From Planctomycetota bacterium (lineage in GTDB: Bacteria > Planctomycetota > JAJSAM01): 64,000 bases of DNA. This document shows, in pieces, positions 38,725-48,237 of this stretch. Position 1 is the first letter of the stretch. The number at the start of each line of letters is the position of its first letter. The notes beneath the pieces are model-generated. The model saw only the letters and a program-made list of their open reading frames with translations, was not told the DNA's origin and made no database searches. A program made the position numbers and the translations under genes. The stretch spans positions 1 to 64,000 of the forward strand of contig JAJSAM010000050.1 of NCBI GenBank assembly GCA_024274785.1, read 5' to 3'.

Positions 38725-38827
38725 CAAGCCTTCGAGGATGGGAAGCGTCGGGTTATGGATTACCTCGGTGAGCCGGTGGATCGTTAGCGGAAGTGGAAGG
38801 CGCGCCGCCCCTGCTCCAGAGGCACAA

Positions 38828-39751
38828 ATGACCGAACACGAAAACATGCGTGAGTACCAGTTGGCCGGCCGCCCCCGCGGCCCCGCCCCGCAGCGGCTGC
38901 CACCCTGGCTGAAGAAGACGCTCCCGGCGGGAGACACCACGAAGCCGGTGCGGAAGATCCTGAAGGGGCTCGGTCTCGTCACCGTCTGTGAGGAAGCCCG
39001 CTGCCCGAACCTGAATGAGTGCTGGTCCGCCGGGACCGCCACATTCATGGTCATGGGCGAGATCTGTACGCGCTCCTGCGGTTTCTGCGCGGTGGATGGA
39101 CCCCGGCGTCCGGCGGCGCTCGATCCGAACGAGCCGAAGCGGGTGGCCGGGGCCGTGGCGGCGATGAAGCTGCGCCATGTGGTGATCACCTCGGTGGACC
39201 GGGACGACCTCCCGGACGGTGGCAGCCATCACTTCGCCGACGTGGTCGTGAAGGTCAGGGAGGCCGTACCCGAGGCGGCCGTGGAAGTGCTCACCCCGGA
39301 CTTTCGGGGCGTCGCGGAAGATATCCTGCGCGTACTCGACGCCGCCCCGCACGTCTACAACCACAACGTGGAGACCGTGCCGCGCCTCTACGACCATGCA
39401 CGGCGGCAGGCCCGCTACGAGTGGTCCCTCGAACTCCTGGATCTCGTCAAGCGGTCGAGCGACGACGTGTACACCAAGTCGGGCCTGATGGTCGGCCTCG
39501 GGGAGGAGAAAGAAGAGCTCTTCGAGGTGTTCCGGGACCTGCGGGCGGTGGATTGCGATATCCTGACGATCGGGCAGTACCTCCGGCCGTCGGAGAAACA
39601 CCTGCCCGTGGAGAGGTTCGTGCCGCCGGAGGAGTTCGACGAATACAAGCGGGTGGCGCTGGGTCTGGGCTTCCGGGGAGTCGCCTCCGGCCCGTTCGTG
39701 CGCTCGTCGTACCATGCCGCGGAGGTCTTCGACCCGGTGCAGGCGGAATAG
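38828..39751 (+). CDS. lipA: Lipoyl synthase
   Basis: Radical-SAM enzyme (307 residues) that inserts two sulfurs into octanoyl groups to make lipoate. Both iron-sulfur clusters are represented: the auxiliary cluster CEEARCPNLNEC and the radical-SAM motif CTRSCGFC. FMVMGEICTR and GQYLRPSEKHLPV are typical, as is the terminal RSSYHAAE carrying the conserved Ser. The ATG at 38828 follows AGAGG by 5 bases. lipB is not in the window. Confidence 0.97.
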   Translation: MTEHENMREYQLAGRPRGPAPQRLPPWLKKTLPAGDTTKPVRKILKGLGLVTVCEEARCPNLNECWSAGTATFMVMGEICTRSCGFCAVDGPRRPAALDPNEPKRVAGAVAAMKLRHVVITSVDRDDLPDGGSHHFADVVVKVREAVPEAAVEVLTPDFRGVAEDILRVLDAAPHVYNHNVETVPRLYDHARRQARYEWSLELLDLVKRSSDDVYTKSGLMVGLGEEKEELFEVFRDLRAVDCDILTIGQYLRPSEKHLPVERFVPPEEFDEYKRVALGLGFRGVASGPFVRSSYHAAEVFDPVQAE

Positions 39752-39766
39752 ACTTCGGGAGTCGCA

Positions 39767-40534
39767 ATGGGCCCCTTGATTACCCTGACGACGGACTTCG
39801 GCGAAGGCTCCTACGTCGCGCAGATGAAGGGAGTGATCATCTCGCTTTGCCCGGACGCGCGGATCGTCGACCTCACCCACCACGTGGCGGCGGGTGATGT
39901 CCGGGAGGCGGCCTATCTGCTCGAGTGCTCCGTGCCCGCGTTTCCGGAGGACAGTGTGCACATCGTGGTCGTCGATCCGGGCGTGGGCACCGGGCGGCGC
40001 GCCCTTGCGGTCCGCTTTGCCAGGCGTATCCTGGTCGGTCCTGACAACGGAGTCCTTACGCCATTCCTCGATCTGGCGGATGAAATCCACGAGATAACCG
40101 AAGAGCGCCACTTCCTCCCAGAAGTGAGTCCGACCTTCCACGGACGGGACATCTTCGCGCCGGTGGCGGTTCACCTGGCGGGCGGGGCTCTGCTCGCGAC
40201 GGTCGGCGCCGTCCCGGCCGGGGATCCGGTCAAACTGACGGATCTGCACGCTGAGGGCGACTCGGGGCTGGTCCTGCACGTCGATCGCTTTGGCAATCTG
40301 ATCACGAACTTTCCGTCGGACGTGCTCAAGGATCGGGCGGATGGCCACTTGATCGGGCCGGACGCCGAGGTCAGAAACCGGGCGCGCACCTTTGGACAGG
40401 CGGCTTCGGGCGAGCCCTTCCTCTTCGCCGGAAGTGGAAGCCGTCTCGAGATCGCCTTTCCCGGGGGCCACGCCGCGGCGGTGCTGGGGTGGGACCGGGG
40501 CACGGCACTGAGATTCGCGGGGGGGGAGGCGTGA
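39767..40534 (+). CDS. SAM hydroxide adenosyltransferase (DUF62)
   Basis: A 255-residue enzyme of the DUF62 family that hydrolyses S-adenosylmethionine to adenosine and methionine. It has the family opening ITLTTDFGEGSYVAQMKG, the HHVAAGDVREAAYLL and VDPGVGTGRRALAV segments, the DNGVLTPFL loop and HGRDIFAPVAVHLA. It begins 15 bases after lipA, a radical-SAM enzyme, and its stop overlaps the larC start, so the three genes are likely co-transcribed. Confidence 0.92.
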   Translation: MGPLITLTTDFGEGSYVAQMKGVIISLCPDARIVDLTHHVAAGDVREAAYLLECSVPAFPEDSVHIVVVDPGVGTGRRALAVRFARRILVGPDNGVLTPFLDLADEIHEITEERHFLPEVSPTFHGRDIFAPVAVHLAGGALLATVGAVPAGDPVKLTDLHAEGDSGLVLHVDRFGNLITNFPSDVLKDRADGHLIGPDAEVRNRARTFGQAASGEPFLFAGSGSRLEIAFPGGHAAAVLGWDRGTALRFAGGEA

Positions 40535-41700
40535 AGATCGCCTGTTTCAACCCATTTTCGGGGATCGCCGGGGACATGACCGTTGGCGCGTTTCTGGACC
40601 TCGGCATGCCGCTCGATTACGTCGAACAGGCCCTCGCGGATCTTCCCTTCGACGGGTATCGCCTGGCTTCGGAGACCGTGCGCCGGGGGGCCTTCAACGC
40701 CACTCGCTTCAGCGTTGCCGTCAAGGACGGGCACGCCCATCGAAAGATGGCCGATGTTCGGGAAGTGCTGACGGGGGGGGGCTTGCCCAAACGGGTGGTG
40801 AAGCGGTCCCTCGACGTTTTCTTCGGCCTGGCGACCGCGGAGGGCCGCGCCCACGGCAAGGATCCGGAGGAAGTTCACTTCCATGAGGTTGGGGCGATCG
40901 ATGCGATCGTCGACATCGTGGGCGCCGCGCTCGGCCTCGAGTACTTCGGCGTGGAACAGGTATTCACGACCAGGGTTCGAGTGGGCACCGGCGAGGTGGA
41001 ATGCCGGCATGGTCTGATCCCCGTCCCGGCACCGGCGACGATCCAACTGCTTGCCGGTGTTCCGATCCTGATGTGCGAAGGCGAGGGGGAGACCGCGACT
41101 CCCACCGGCGCGGCGCTGTTGTCCGCCCTGGCGACGCCGGTGCCGCCGGAGTTCGAGTTTGTCCCAGGTTCGACCGGCTACGGCGCGGGCACCAGGGAGG
41201 ATACTCCGCTGCCGAACCTGCTGCGCATCACCCTCGGCGAATTGGAGGGCCCGGCTGGTGTGGACCGCGTGGTGGAGTTGCGCGCCAACATCGACGATCA
41301 GTCCGCCGAAGGCGTGGGCTACGCCATGGAAGCGCTGATGAGAGCGGGGGCGCTCGATGTCTGGTGCACTCCCGCGCTGATGAAGAAAGGCCGTCCCGGG
41401 GTGGTGCTCTCCGTGCTGGCGGGGGAAGTGGATGTCGCCGGTCTCGAGCAAACCCTGTTCGCCGAAACGACGACGTTCGGGGTGCGGCGATCGGTCCTCA
41501 CGCGGGCGAAGCTCGTTCGGGAAACCGTCGAGGTCGGGACTCCATGGGGGACGGTGCGGGTGAAGGTGGGCCGCCGCGGTGAATCCGCCCTGACGCGGTC
41601 GCCGGAGTATGAGGACTGCGCGCGTATCGCCCGCGAGGCGAAGGTGCCCTTGAAGGATGTGTTCGCCGCCGCTCTGGCGGCGATCAGCGAGCGTTCCTGA
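40531..41700 (+). CDS. larC: Nickel-pincer cofactor cyclometallase LarC
   Basis: A 389-residue protein that inserts nickel into the pincer cofactor of lactate racemase-type enzymes. It has FNPFSGIAGDMTVGAFLDLG, the His-rich HFHEVGAIDAIVDIVGAA, HGLIPVPAPAT and the C-terminal VVELRANIDDQSAEG and MKKGRPGVVLSVL. LarC1 and LarC2 regions are in one uninterrupted frame, unlike lactobacilli, which need a frameshift. GTG start overlaps the previous stop. larB and larE are not present in the window. Its last 17 bases overlap the convergent aminotransferase gene. Confidence 0.93.
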   Translation: MKIACFNPFSGIAGDMTVGAFLDLGMPLDYVEQALADLPFDGYRLASETVRRGAFNATRFSVAVKDGHAHRKMADVREVLTGGGLPKRVVKRSLDVFFGLATAEGRAHGKDPEEVHFHEVGAIDAIVDIVGAALGLEYFGVEQVFTTRVRVGTGEVECRHGLIPVPAPATIQLLAGVPILMCEGEGETATPTGAALLSALATPVPPEFEFVPGSTGYGAGTREDTPLPNLLRITLGELEGPAGVDRVVELRANIDDQSAEGVGYAMEALMRAGALDVWCTPALMKKGRPGVVLSVLAGEVDVAGLEQTLFAETTTFGVRRSVLTRAKLVRETVEVGTPWGTVRVKVGRRGESALTRSPEYEDCARIAREAKVPLKDVFAAALAAISERS

Positions 41701-42769
41701 ACCGGTCCACGGCCCCAGTGAGCAGTTCGAGAGCGGGACGAAGCACATCCACCGGAGTGCCGGCCGCGAGTCTGATGCGGTCCGGAGCGCCGAAGAAGTT
41801 CCCGGGCACCACCGCGACGCCATGTTCGCTGCGGAGCCATTTGCAAAGCGGGAGGGTGTCGGCGATCCCCTCGAAGGCGGGAAAGACGACGACGCCCGCC
41901 GTGTCGTCGACGCAACACACCTCCGGCCGTTCCGCCGCCCACGCTGCAAAGAGGAAGCGGCCCGGTTCGATGTACGCTCTGGCGTGTTTGCGCCGGACTT
42001 CGAGCTCCCGCAGCGCCTGTTCCGCCGCATAGGCCATGGGTGAGGGAGGGAGTACGGTCAGGTAGTCGAGCAGTCGAGCGGCCTGTGAGCGGACCTCGCT
42101 CGGACAGATGATCCACCCGGCACGCATGGCTCCGAGGCCGTAGACTTTGGTGAGGGAGGTCGCCACGACGATGGGGCCGTCGGCACCGCGCCAGGAGGTG
42201 CCGACCGGGCCCGGAAGGAAGTCGCGATAGACTTCGTCGACGAGGATTCGGGCTCCGTGCCGATCGGCCCGCTGCGCGAGATCCTGCATCAGTTCGACCG
42301 GTATCCGGACACCGGTGGGATTGTGGAGGTCCGTCAGGAGCAGCAAGCGGGCGCCGGCGCGAAATCCGTCCTCGACCTCATCCGGGTCCGGCAGCCAGCC
42401 GCTCCCGGCTCGGCGCAGCAGGGGAACGATCTCCGCGCGAAGGAGCCTGATCAGGCCGGGCAGGTTTTCGTACGCGGGGGTTTCGACGAGCACGCGGTCG
42501 GTCGAAGAGACGAGGACGGAAGTGAGCAGGAAGTTGCCCATCGTCGAGCCGGGCACGAAGAGGACGTTGGCCGGATCGACACCGTACCTCCGCCCGATGA
42601 GATCTTCGAGGATGTGATCGCCGTCACCGGTCGGCTTCTGGCGTGGGACCTCAGGGTGTTCGACGGGGGCCAGCGGGATGGCCGGAGCGGCGGAAAGGGT
42701 CAGGTCGAAAGGATGAATGCCGGAGTGTTTCCTGGCCCAGCGCATGTATCGGAATTCGGGTACCCGCAT
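41684..42769 (-). CDS. PLP-dependent class I/II aminotransferase
   Basis: A 361-residue fold-type I aminotransferase. It has PGSTMGNFLL (cofactor phosphate), DLHNPTGVRIP, VDEVYRDF and the PLP lysine in TSLTKVYGLGAMRAGW, followed by APDRIRLAAGTP near the C-terminus with the substrate-carboxylate Arg. The substrate cannot be assigned. The gene is convergent to larC and overlaps its end by 17 bases. Confidence 0.88.
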   Translation of the reverse strand: MRVPEFRYMRWARKHSGIHPFDLTLSAAPAIPLAPVEHPEVPRQKPTGDGDHILEDLIGRRYGVDPANVLFVPGSTMGNFLLTSVLVSSTDRVLVETPAYENLPGLIRLLRAEIVPLLRRAGSGWLPDPDEVEDGFRAGARLLLLTDLHNPTGVRIPVELMQDLAQRADRHGARILVDEVYRDFLPGPVGTSWRGADGPIVVATSLTKVYGLGAMRAGWIICPSEVRSQAARLLDYLTVLPPSPMAYAAEQALRELEVRRKHARAYIEPGRFLFAAWAAERPEVCCVDDTAGVVVFPAFEGIADTLPLCKWLRSEHGVAVVPGNFFGAPDRIRLAAGTPVDVLRPALELLTGAVDRFRNAR

Positions 42770-42861
42770 CCTGAGATCACATCGAATTCTGGTGCGGCTG
42801 CGAAGTTTCCCCGGAGGGGATTGTCTTTCCCGTGCCGCGGATGGGGATCTACCATCCAGCC

Positions 42862-43968
42862 ATGTGGATGCGGATCAAAGTGGTCACGCTGTTGCTCCTT
42901 CTCTCCGGTGTCGCGGCCGCCGCGGAGGAGACCGCCGGGCGGGTTACCGGGGACAAGGTTCGCGTGCGGGCCGGCCCCGGTACCCGGCATGCCGTACTGC
43001 TCGAGGTCAATCGGGACGACCTGCTGGTCGTGCTCGGGCGGGAGGGCCAATGGTCTCGCGTTCGCGTACCGGGCGGCTTCGTCTGCTTTGTGCATTCTTC
43101 GCTGGTGAAGGTGGCGGAGGGTGCCGCGCCGGTGATCTCCGCGTCGCGCGTGCGGTTGCGGGTGACGGCCGGCAAGGAGATCCTTCCGCTGGAGACCGTG
43201 CTCGAGCGCGGCGAGGCGATCGAAATCCTGGCCCGGGAGGGGGAGTGGCTGAAGATCATCCCCCCGGCGCGCACGCACCTCTACATCTTCGCTCGGTATG
43301 TCGAGGAACTGGGGCCCGCGCGTGAGTACCGTAAATCCCTGGAGCGCCAGGCGGCGGCCCGCCACGAGAGTCATACCGCGGCGAAGACCGTGGAGCAGCG
43401 GGAGAGCGAGGAGTTGGCCCGGCAGCAGGTGCTCTCGGAGGATGTCGTCGAGATGGGCAAGGCGGTGCTTGCGGGCGAAGGCGACACCGGGGACCTCACG
43501 GCACGGCTTCGCACCATCACCATGGAGACGAGTGACGATCTGACGCGCGGCTATGCCGAGTCGTTGCTGGTTCTGCTGGGGTTGCGCCGGGAGGCGGAGA
43601 CGCTTCGCGACCAACTCTCCCGGACCGATACGGAGCAAGAGGAGGAAATGGCCGCGCTGAGGGCGCGCGTCGATGCGGCGGAGGTGCGGTACAAAGATGA
43701 GTTGAAGAGGATCCGGACGCAGCGCGATCTGCGGAAAGAAGCATTTCGTCGTTTCGGCCTGGTGGAGAAGCGAAACGGCACGTTCATTCTGCGCATGGTG
43801 GATGGGCGGGTGGTGCATCTTACTTCGGATCGCTTTCGGCTCTCCGAGTACATCGGCAAGAGCGTGGGCGTCGTCGGTCGGATGATCCTGACCGATCCAC
43901 GCACCGGCGTCACGCACCTGAAGGTGGAGAAGCTCGAGATTCTGCCCGCGAGGGCCGGGGGAGGATGA
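42862..43968 (+). CDS. Secreted/periplasmic protein with two bacterial SH3 domains
   Basis: A 368-residue protein with a signal peptide (VVTLLLLLSGVAAAAEE). Two SH3b-like domains follow (about 24-75 with VRVRAGPGTRHAVLLEV; about 85-140 with VRLRVTAGKEILPLET). A charged helical region then precedes a C-terminal beta domain (about 300-360). SH3b domains often bind cell-wall peptides. The ATG at 42862 is taken; 42868 is also possible. The stop overlaps the sensor kinase start, so it may provide envelope input to the two-component system. Confidence 0.82.
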   Translation: MWMRIKVVTLLLLLSGVAAAAEETAGRVTGDKVRVRAGPGTRHAVLLEVNRDDLLVVLGREGQWSRVRVPGGFVCFVHSSLVKVAEGAAPVISASRVRLRVTAGKEILPLETVLERGEAIEILAREGEWLKIIPPARTHLYIFARYVEELGPAREYRKSLERQAAARHESHTAAKTVEQRESEELARQQVLSEDVVEMGKAVLAGEGDTGDLTARLRTITMETSDDLTRGYAESLLVLLGLRREAETLRDQLSRTDTEQEEEMAALRARVDAAEVRYKDELKRIRTQRDLRKEAFRRFGLVEKRNGTFILRMVDGRVVHLTSDRFRLSEYIGKSVGVVGRMILTDPRTGVTHLKVEKLEILPARAGGG

Positions 43969-45326
43969 GCTTCAGGCTCAAGCTGATCCTCGTCTTCGCC
44001 GGGGTGTTCACCCTGGCGTTCGGTGCGGTCGGTTACCAGGCGGCTTCGATTGCCGGCGACGTCGTGGAGAGCGGACTGGAGTCTCGCTTCGCCGCGCATC
44101 TGGCATCGGTCCGGGCGAACCCGGCCTTCTTCATTCACGAGGCGTCCCTTCGCGAGCACGACTTCAAGCAACTGGCGGAGATCTCCGGTTTCGAGATCGT
44201 CGTCGGCACTCTGGACGCCCGGCGGGTCACGGGTTCGAGTCTTCCTTCCGCCGGGGCTATCGCGGTCCTCGATGCGTTGCCGGGAGAGGATCGCTTTCAC
44301 TTGACGATCGAGGGCATCGCCTATCGTGGAGCCCAAGCCGTCGTGGCGGGACGCCTGCTGGTGCTGCTCGCCCCCGCGAAGCCGGTGGACGATGCCAAAC
44401 TCAGCGCGCAACTTCCGATCGTCGGTGGCATGGGAGTCGCGCTGGTCGCGGCGATCCTGCTCGGAGTGGTGGTGGCGGCCACGATCAGCCGGCCGCTCCG
44501 CAGGTTGGCCGATCGGGTTTCCCTGGTTCGCGGGGGCCGGTTGGACATCGACATCCCCTCGGGCGGTGGCGCCGAGGTGGAGGAGCTGTCGCGCGCCTTC
44601 CGGGAGATGCTCGCCGGGTTGGCGCGGTATCGCGATGAACTCGTCGGCCGGGAGAAAATGGCCACGCTCGGGCAGTTCTCCGCCGCGGTGGCCCACGAAC
44701 TGCGGAACCCGCTCTCCTCGATGCGGATGACCCTCGAACTGCTGCGACCGGGCTTTCCTCCGGAGGCGCAGGAAGACGCCGATTTCCTGCTGTCGGAGAT
44801 GGCCCGGCTCAATCACTCGGTGGAAGAACTGCTGTTTCACGCCGGCAGCCCACGCTATGTCTTTGCCGAAATGGACCTTGGCGAGGCTGTCGCGGGGCCG
44901 GTCCGGATGCTCGGCCCCATGGCCGCGCACCTCGGAGTTGAACTCGCCACCGACCCGTCGTCTGGGATGGTGGCCGTCAACGGCGATCTCGGGAAACTGT
45001 CCCAGGCGGTCACCAACCTGCTCTTGAACGCGCTTCATGCGGCACCCGCGGGCTCCGCGGTCCTGGTCGGGACCGGGTCGAGCCCGGACGGCGGAGCCTG
45101 GGTGCGCGTCACCGACGGTGGCGAGGGGGTGCCGGAGACCGTGCGAGAGGAACTGTTCAAACCATTCGTCAGCGGGCGCGAGGGCGGGACCGGCCTGGGG
45201 CTGGCGGTGACGCTATCCATTGCGCGGGCCCACGGTGGTGAGGTTTGCTACCTTCGAGAAGCCGGCGTGACCGCATTCACACTGGTGCTTCCGGGAAAGG
45301 ATGTTGTATGTCGCGGATCCTCGTGA
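43965..45326 (+). CDS. Sensor histidine kinase, NtrB-like
   Basis: A 453-residue membrane kinase: N-terminal helix (LILVFAGVFTLAFGAVGY), a periplasmic domain of about 110 residues, a second helix (about 152-173), a HAMP segment (ISRPLRRLADRVSLVRGG), a dimerisation domain with phospho-acceptor His244 in AVAHELRNPLSSMRM and an ATPase domain (TNLLLNALHAAP, VTDGGEGVPE, GGTGLGLAV). The short histidine-kinase core is typical of partners for NtrC-family regulators, and one follows immediately. Confidence 0.93.
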   Translation: MSFRLKLILVFAGVFTLAFGAVGYQAASIAGDVVESGLESRFAAHLASVRANPAFFIHEASLREHDFKQLAEISGFEIVVGTLDARRVTGSSLPSAGAIAVLDALPGEDRFHLTIEGIAYRGAQAVVAGRLLVLLAPAKPVDDAKLSAQLPIVGGMGVALVAAILLGVVVAATISRPLRRLADRVSLVRGGRLDIDIPSGGGAEVEELSRAFREMLAGLARYRDELVGREKMATLGQFSAAVAHELRNPLSSMRMTLELLRPGFPPEAQEDADFLLSEMARLNHSVEELLFHAGSPRYVFAEMDLGEAVAGPVRMLGPMAAHLGVELATDPSSGMVAVNGDLGKLSQAVTNLLLNALHAAPAGSAVLVGTGSSPDGGAWVRVTDGGEGVPETVREELFKPFVSGREGGTGLGLAVTLSIARAHGGEVCYLREAGVTAFTLVLPGKDVVCRGSS

Positions 45327-46708
45327 TTGACGACGAGCCAGGCATCTGCCGGGCCTTCGAGCGGTTCTTCAAGGGCAAGGGACACTCTGCGCGCACCGCG
45401 TCACGTGCTGAAACCGGGATCACTCTCGCGGAGGCCTACGAACCGGACGTCATCCTGCTCGACATCCGGCTTCCCGGCATGAGCGGCCTGGATGCCCTCT
45501 TGAAGCTCCGGGGACTCGATCCGAGCGTGCCGGTCGTGGTGATGACCGCATACGGGACGATGGACACCGCCGTGCTGGCCATGAAGCGGGGCGCCTACGA
45601 CTATGTCCTGAAGCCGATCGACCTGGCGCGGATTTCCGCAGTGGTGGGGCGGGCGCTCGAGGGCCGGAAGATCGCGGCGGAGGCGGATACCGGTCCGGCC
45701 CTGAAGGGCAACCTGGCTCTGTCTCGAGAGGGTAGTCTGCCGGTGCTGGTCGGACGTACCGCGGGGATGCAGGAAGTGTTCAAGAGGATCGGTGCGGTCA
45801 GCGACTCCGATACCTGTGTGTTGATCACCGGGGAGAGCGGCACCGGGAAGGAGATGGTGGCGCGCGGCATTCACAACGCTTCTCCCCGGGCGGGGCGGTC
45901 GTTCGAGAGGGTGAGTTGCGGGGCTCTCCCTGAGGACCTGCTGCATTGCGAACTCTTCGGTGTGGCACCTGGCGTCGAGTCGGTTCCGGGTGCGCGCCGG
46001 ACCGGACGTGTCGAGAGTGCCGAAGGCGGCACGATCTTCCTCGAAGACGTGAGCGAGATGCCGGCTTCGGTGCAGGTCCGCCTGCTCGAGTTGCTCGAGG
46101 AGGGAAGGTATGAACCGACCGGTGGGGATGAGACGCGGCCGGGAGACGTTCGCATCATCAGTTCCAGCGGCCAGGGCCTGGAGGAACTGGTGCGGGCCGG
46201 GCGCTTCCGGGAGGATGTCTTCTATCGGCTGAACGTGATGACGATCGAGGTACCGCCGCTTCGGGAACGGCTCGCAGACATTCCGGTGCTGGCGGCCATG
46301 TTCCTCGGGACGGCGGGTACGGACTCCGTGCTGTCGAAGGAGGCCCTGCGGATTCTGGTGACGCACTCGTGGCCGGGAAACGTGCGGGAACTGCGAAGTG
46401 CGGTGGAGCACGCGCTGGTGCTCGCACGAGGGGGGGCGGTTCTCCCTGAACATCTCCCCGACACCGTCCGCTCCACGGAGCAATCGGGGGCACGGGACGA
46501 GTCTGAGCAGGTGCGCGGTCTGGTGGATTCGCTTCTCTCGGGAGATCTGCCTGAGGGGGAACTCTTCGCCAACGTCATGGACCGGTTCGAGGCCCCCCTG
46601 ATCGCGGCCATTTTGAGCCGGACGGACGGCAACCAGGTCAGGGCCGCGAAAGTCCTGGGGATCCACCGGACGACGCTGCGGTCGAAGATCAAGAAGCACG
46701 GCCTGTAG
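45308..46708 (+). CDS. NtrC-family response regulator with degenerate sigma-54 activation motifs
   Basis: A 466-residue regulator: receiver domain (Asp52 in LDIRLPG), AAA+ domain (about 145-380) and Fis-type HTH (about 430-466, VRAAKVLGIHRTTLRSKIKK). Walker A is intact (GESGTGK, 175-181), as is REDVFYRLNV. However, the GAFTGA loop that contacts sigma-54 is replaced by GVESVPGA (222-229), Walker B reads TIFLED instead of TLFLDE, and the sensor I region is ISSSGQG. It may bind DNA and respond to phosphorylation but not activate sigma-54 in the usual way. The ATG overlaps the kinase gene by 19 bases. Confidence 0.9.
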   Translation: MSRILVIDDEPGICRAFERFFKGKGHSARTASRAETGITLAEAYEPDVILLDIRLPGMSGLDALLKLRGLDPSVPVVVMTAYGTMDTAVLAMKRGAYDYVLKPIDLARISAVVGRALEGRKIAAEADTGPALKGNLALSREGSLPVLVGRTAGMQEVFKRIGAVSDSDTCVLITGESGTGKEMVARGIHNASPRAGRSFERVSCGALPEDLLHCELFGVAPGVESVPGARRTGRVESAEGGTIFLEDVSEMPASVQVRLLELLEEGRYEPTGGDETRPGDVRIISSSGQGLEELVRAGRFREDVFYRLNVMTIEVPPLRERLADIPVLAAMFLGTAGTDSVLSKEALRILVTHSWPGNVRELRSAVEHALVLARGGAVLPEHLPDTVRSTEQSGARDESEQVRGLVDSLLSGDLPEGELFANVMDRFEAPLIAAILSRTDGNQVRAAKVLGIHRTTLRSKIKKHGL

Positions 46709-46914
46709 GCGACGGTTCGGGGGACGGGTTGAGCAGTGGGTGCGCGGAAGCCATGCCCCCGATACGGCTCTGAACCCACCACGCCGCATCGCCCGCGGGA
46801 GTCCCGCCTGTGCCGGGAAACCGCCCACCTTTCCCGGCCCTCGGAGGGTCGAGCCGGAAGCCTGTCGGACCGCAGTCGGCTTGGCGCGAGAGGCGTCTTG
46901 CCCGACGAGACTGC

Positions 46915-48174
46915 CTAGCGGATGGGCTTGTCCTTCAGGAGGCCATAGCGTTTCGTGAGCATGTCCTTGAAGACGGAATCCAGGTTGACGCCCCAGCGTT
47001 CCTCCACATCCTCGTAGATGGCGATCGCCTCTTCGTACAGCTTGATCGCCTGGTTGCGGTGCCTGGCGCGCTCGGGCTTTCCGGGCATGGCCTGGACGTA
47101 GTGCGCATCCGCTTTCCGGCGAATCGCATCGGCCTTCGCGATGAGGGCGTTAACCTTCGGGTCGGTGGAGCGGGGCATGCTGTAGTTGCTGGCGCCGATG
47201 CCGCTCGGCGGAGGCTTGCCGGCGGTGGTGTCGGGGACAGTGTCGTCGATGCCGGGTCGGCCCACTCCGCCGGGGAGCGCGTCGAGTACGGCGGTCCGGG
47301 TGTATTCACCGGAACGATAGAACAGCTTCATCAGCTCCACCGTTTCGTCGGCGCGGGCCGAGGCGCCGGTGGTGGCGCGCAGGCGCTTGTACTCGGCGAA
47401 CAGGGCGGCCTCGTAGCCATCACCGGGCGCGTCGATTCCGCGCTCCAGCAGGTAGGTCAGGTGGTCGCGGAGATCGTTGGCCTGGCAGAAGCGGCCGAGG
47501 TCGAGATAGTCCTTCGCCTGCTTGAGCGCCTGGTGGCGGCGCTGGTACTCGCGCTCGGCCAGTGCGCGCTTTTCGTGAGAAGTTCGCGCCACCACGAGAT
47601 CGCGCAGTGCACTCTTCTCGAGCCTGGCGCCAACACCGTCGGGGCGCTTGAACGTGATTTCATCGTCGTTCTCGGAGACGACCTCGGCATAGAACGGGTC
47701 CCCGCCGGGCAGTGTGATGAGGGCCTGGGGCGGTCCCTCGAGCGCGGCGCCGACCTCTGTATCGCCGAGGAGCGCCCGGAACAGACGGGCTTTACTCTCG
47801 ATGGGGTCGCGCTGGCCGACGGGCCGGGTCCGGGCCTTCCTGAAGGACGCCAGGGCCTGCTCATAGTCGCCTTCGAGATAGAGCTTCCGGCCCTGCTGCC
47901 AGTCATCGACGGTGCGCTCGACCTTCGAGGCTGCCGGGGGGGTTGGGTCGGCGGGGTCGGTTTCGCTCGCCGGCATGCCCGGCATGGCGTGCTCTTCGGG
48001 CACATCCGTCGAAAAGAAGTCCCTGATTTCATCCGCGAGGTCCACCGGGGCCTGCGAGAAGTTGTAGGAGTCACCCCGGTAGCTGGCCTTCTGCCGCTCG
48101 GTGACGTAGTACGCCGTCAGCGCCAGGGTGGCCAGAATGAAGAGGATCACGACACTGTTGAAGAGTCCTCGCAT
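46915..48174 (-). CDS. Single-pass membrane protein with TPR-like segment
   Basis: A 419-residue protein with an N-terminal membrane helix (SVVILFILATLALTAYYV) and a large soluble part. An acidic linker is followed by a TPR-like helix pair (DWQQGRKLYLEGDYEQALASFRKA), a beta-rich segment, and helical C-terminal repeats (RNQAIKLYEEAIAIYEDVEER). No enzyme motif. The downstream region to the RR gene shows no clear terminator. Function unknown. Confidence 0.75.
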   Translation of the reverse strand: MRGLFNSVVILFILATLALTAYYVTERQKASYRGDSYNFSQAPVDLADEIRDFFSTDVPEEHAMPGMPASETDPADPTPPAASKVERTVDDWQQGRKLYLEGDYEQALASFRKARTRPVGQRDPIESKARLFRALLGDTEVGAALEGPPQALITLPGGDPFYAEVVSENDDEITFKRPDGVGARLEKSALRDLVVARTSHEKRALAEREYQRRHQALKQAKDYLDLGRFCQANDLRDHLTYLLERGIDAPGDGYEAALFAEYKRLRATTGASARADETVELMKLFYRSGEYTRTAVLDALPGGVGRPGIDDTVPDTTAGKPPPSGIGASNYSMPRSTDPKVNALIAKADAIRRKADAHYVQAMPGKPERARHRNQAIKLYEEAIAIYEDVEERWGVNLDSVFKDMLTKRYGLLKDKPIR

Positions 48175-48237
48175 CGGTTCAATTATCCCAGTTATGCCGC
48201 GCGCGTGACAGTAGTACGTTGGCCGGAACGAGAGGCT

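Noticed and set aside
46880-46905. Possible sigma-54 -24/-12 promoter (TGGC ... TTGC)
   Set aside because: The spacing between the GG and GC elements is about 15 bases instead of 10.
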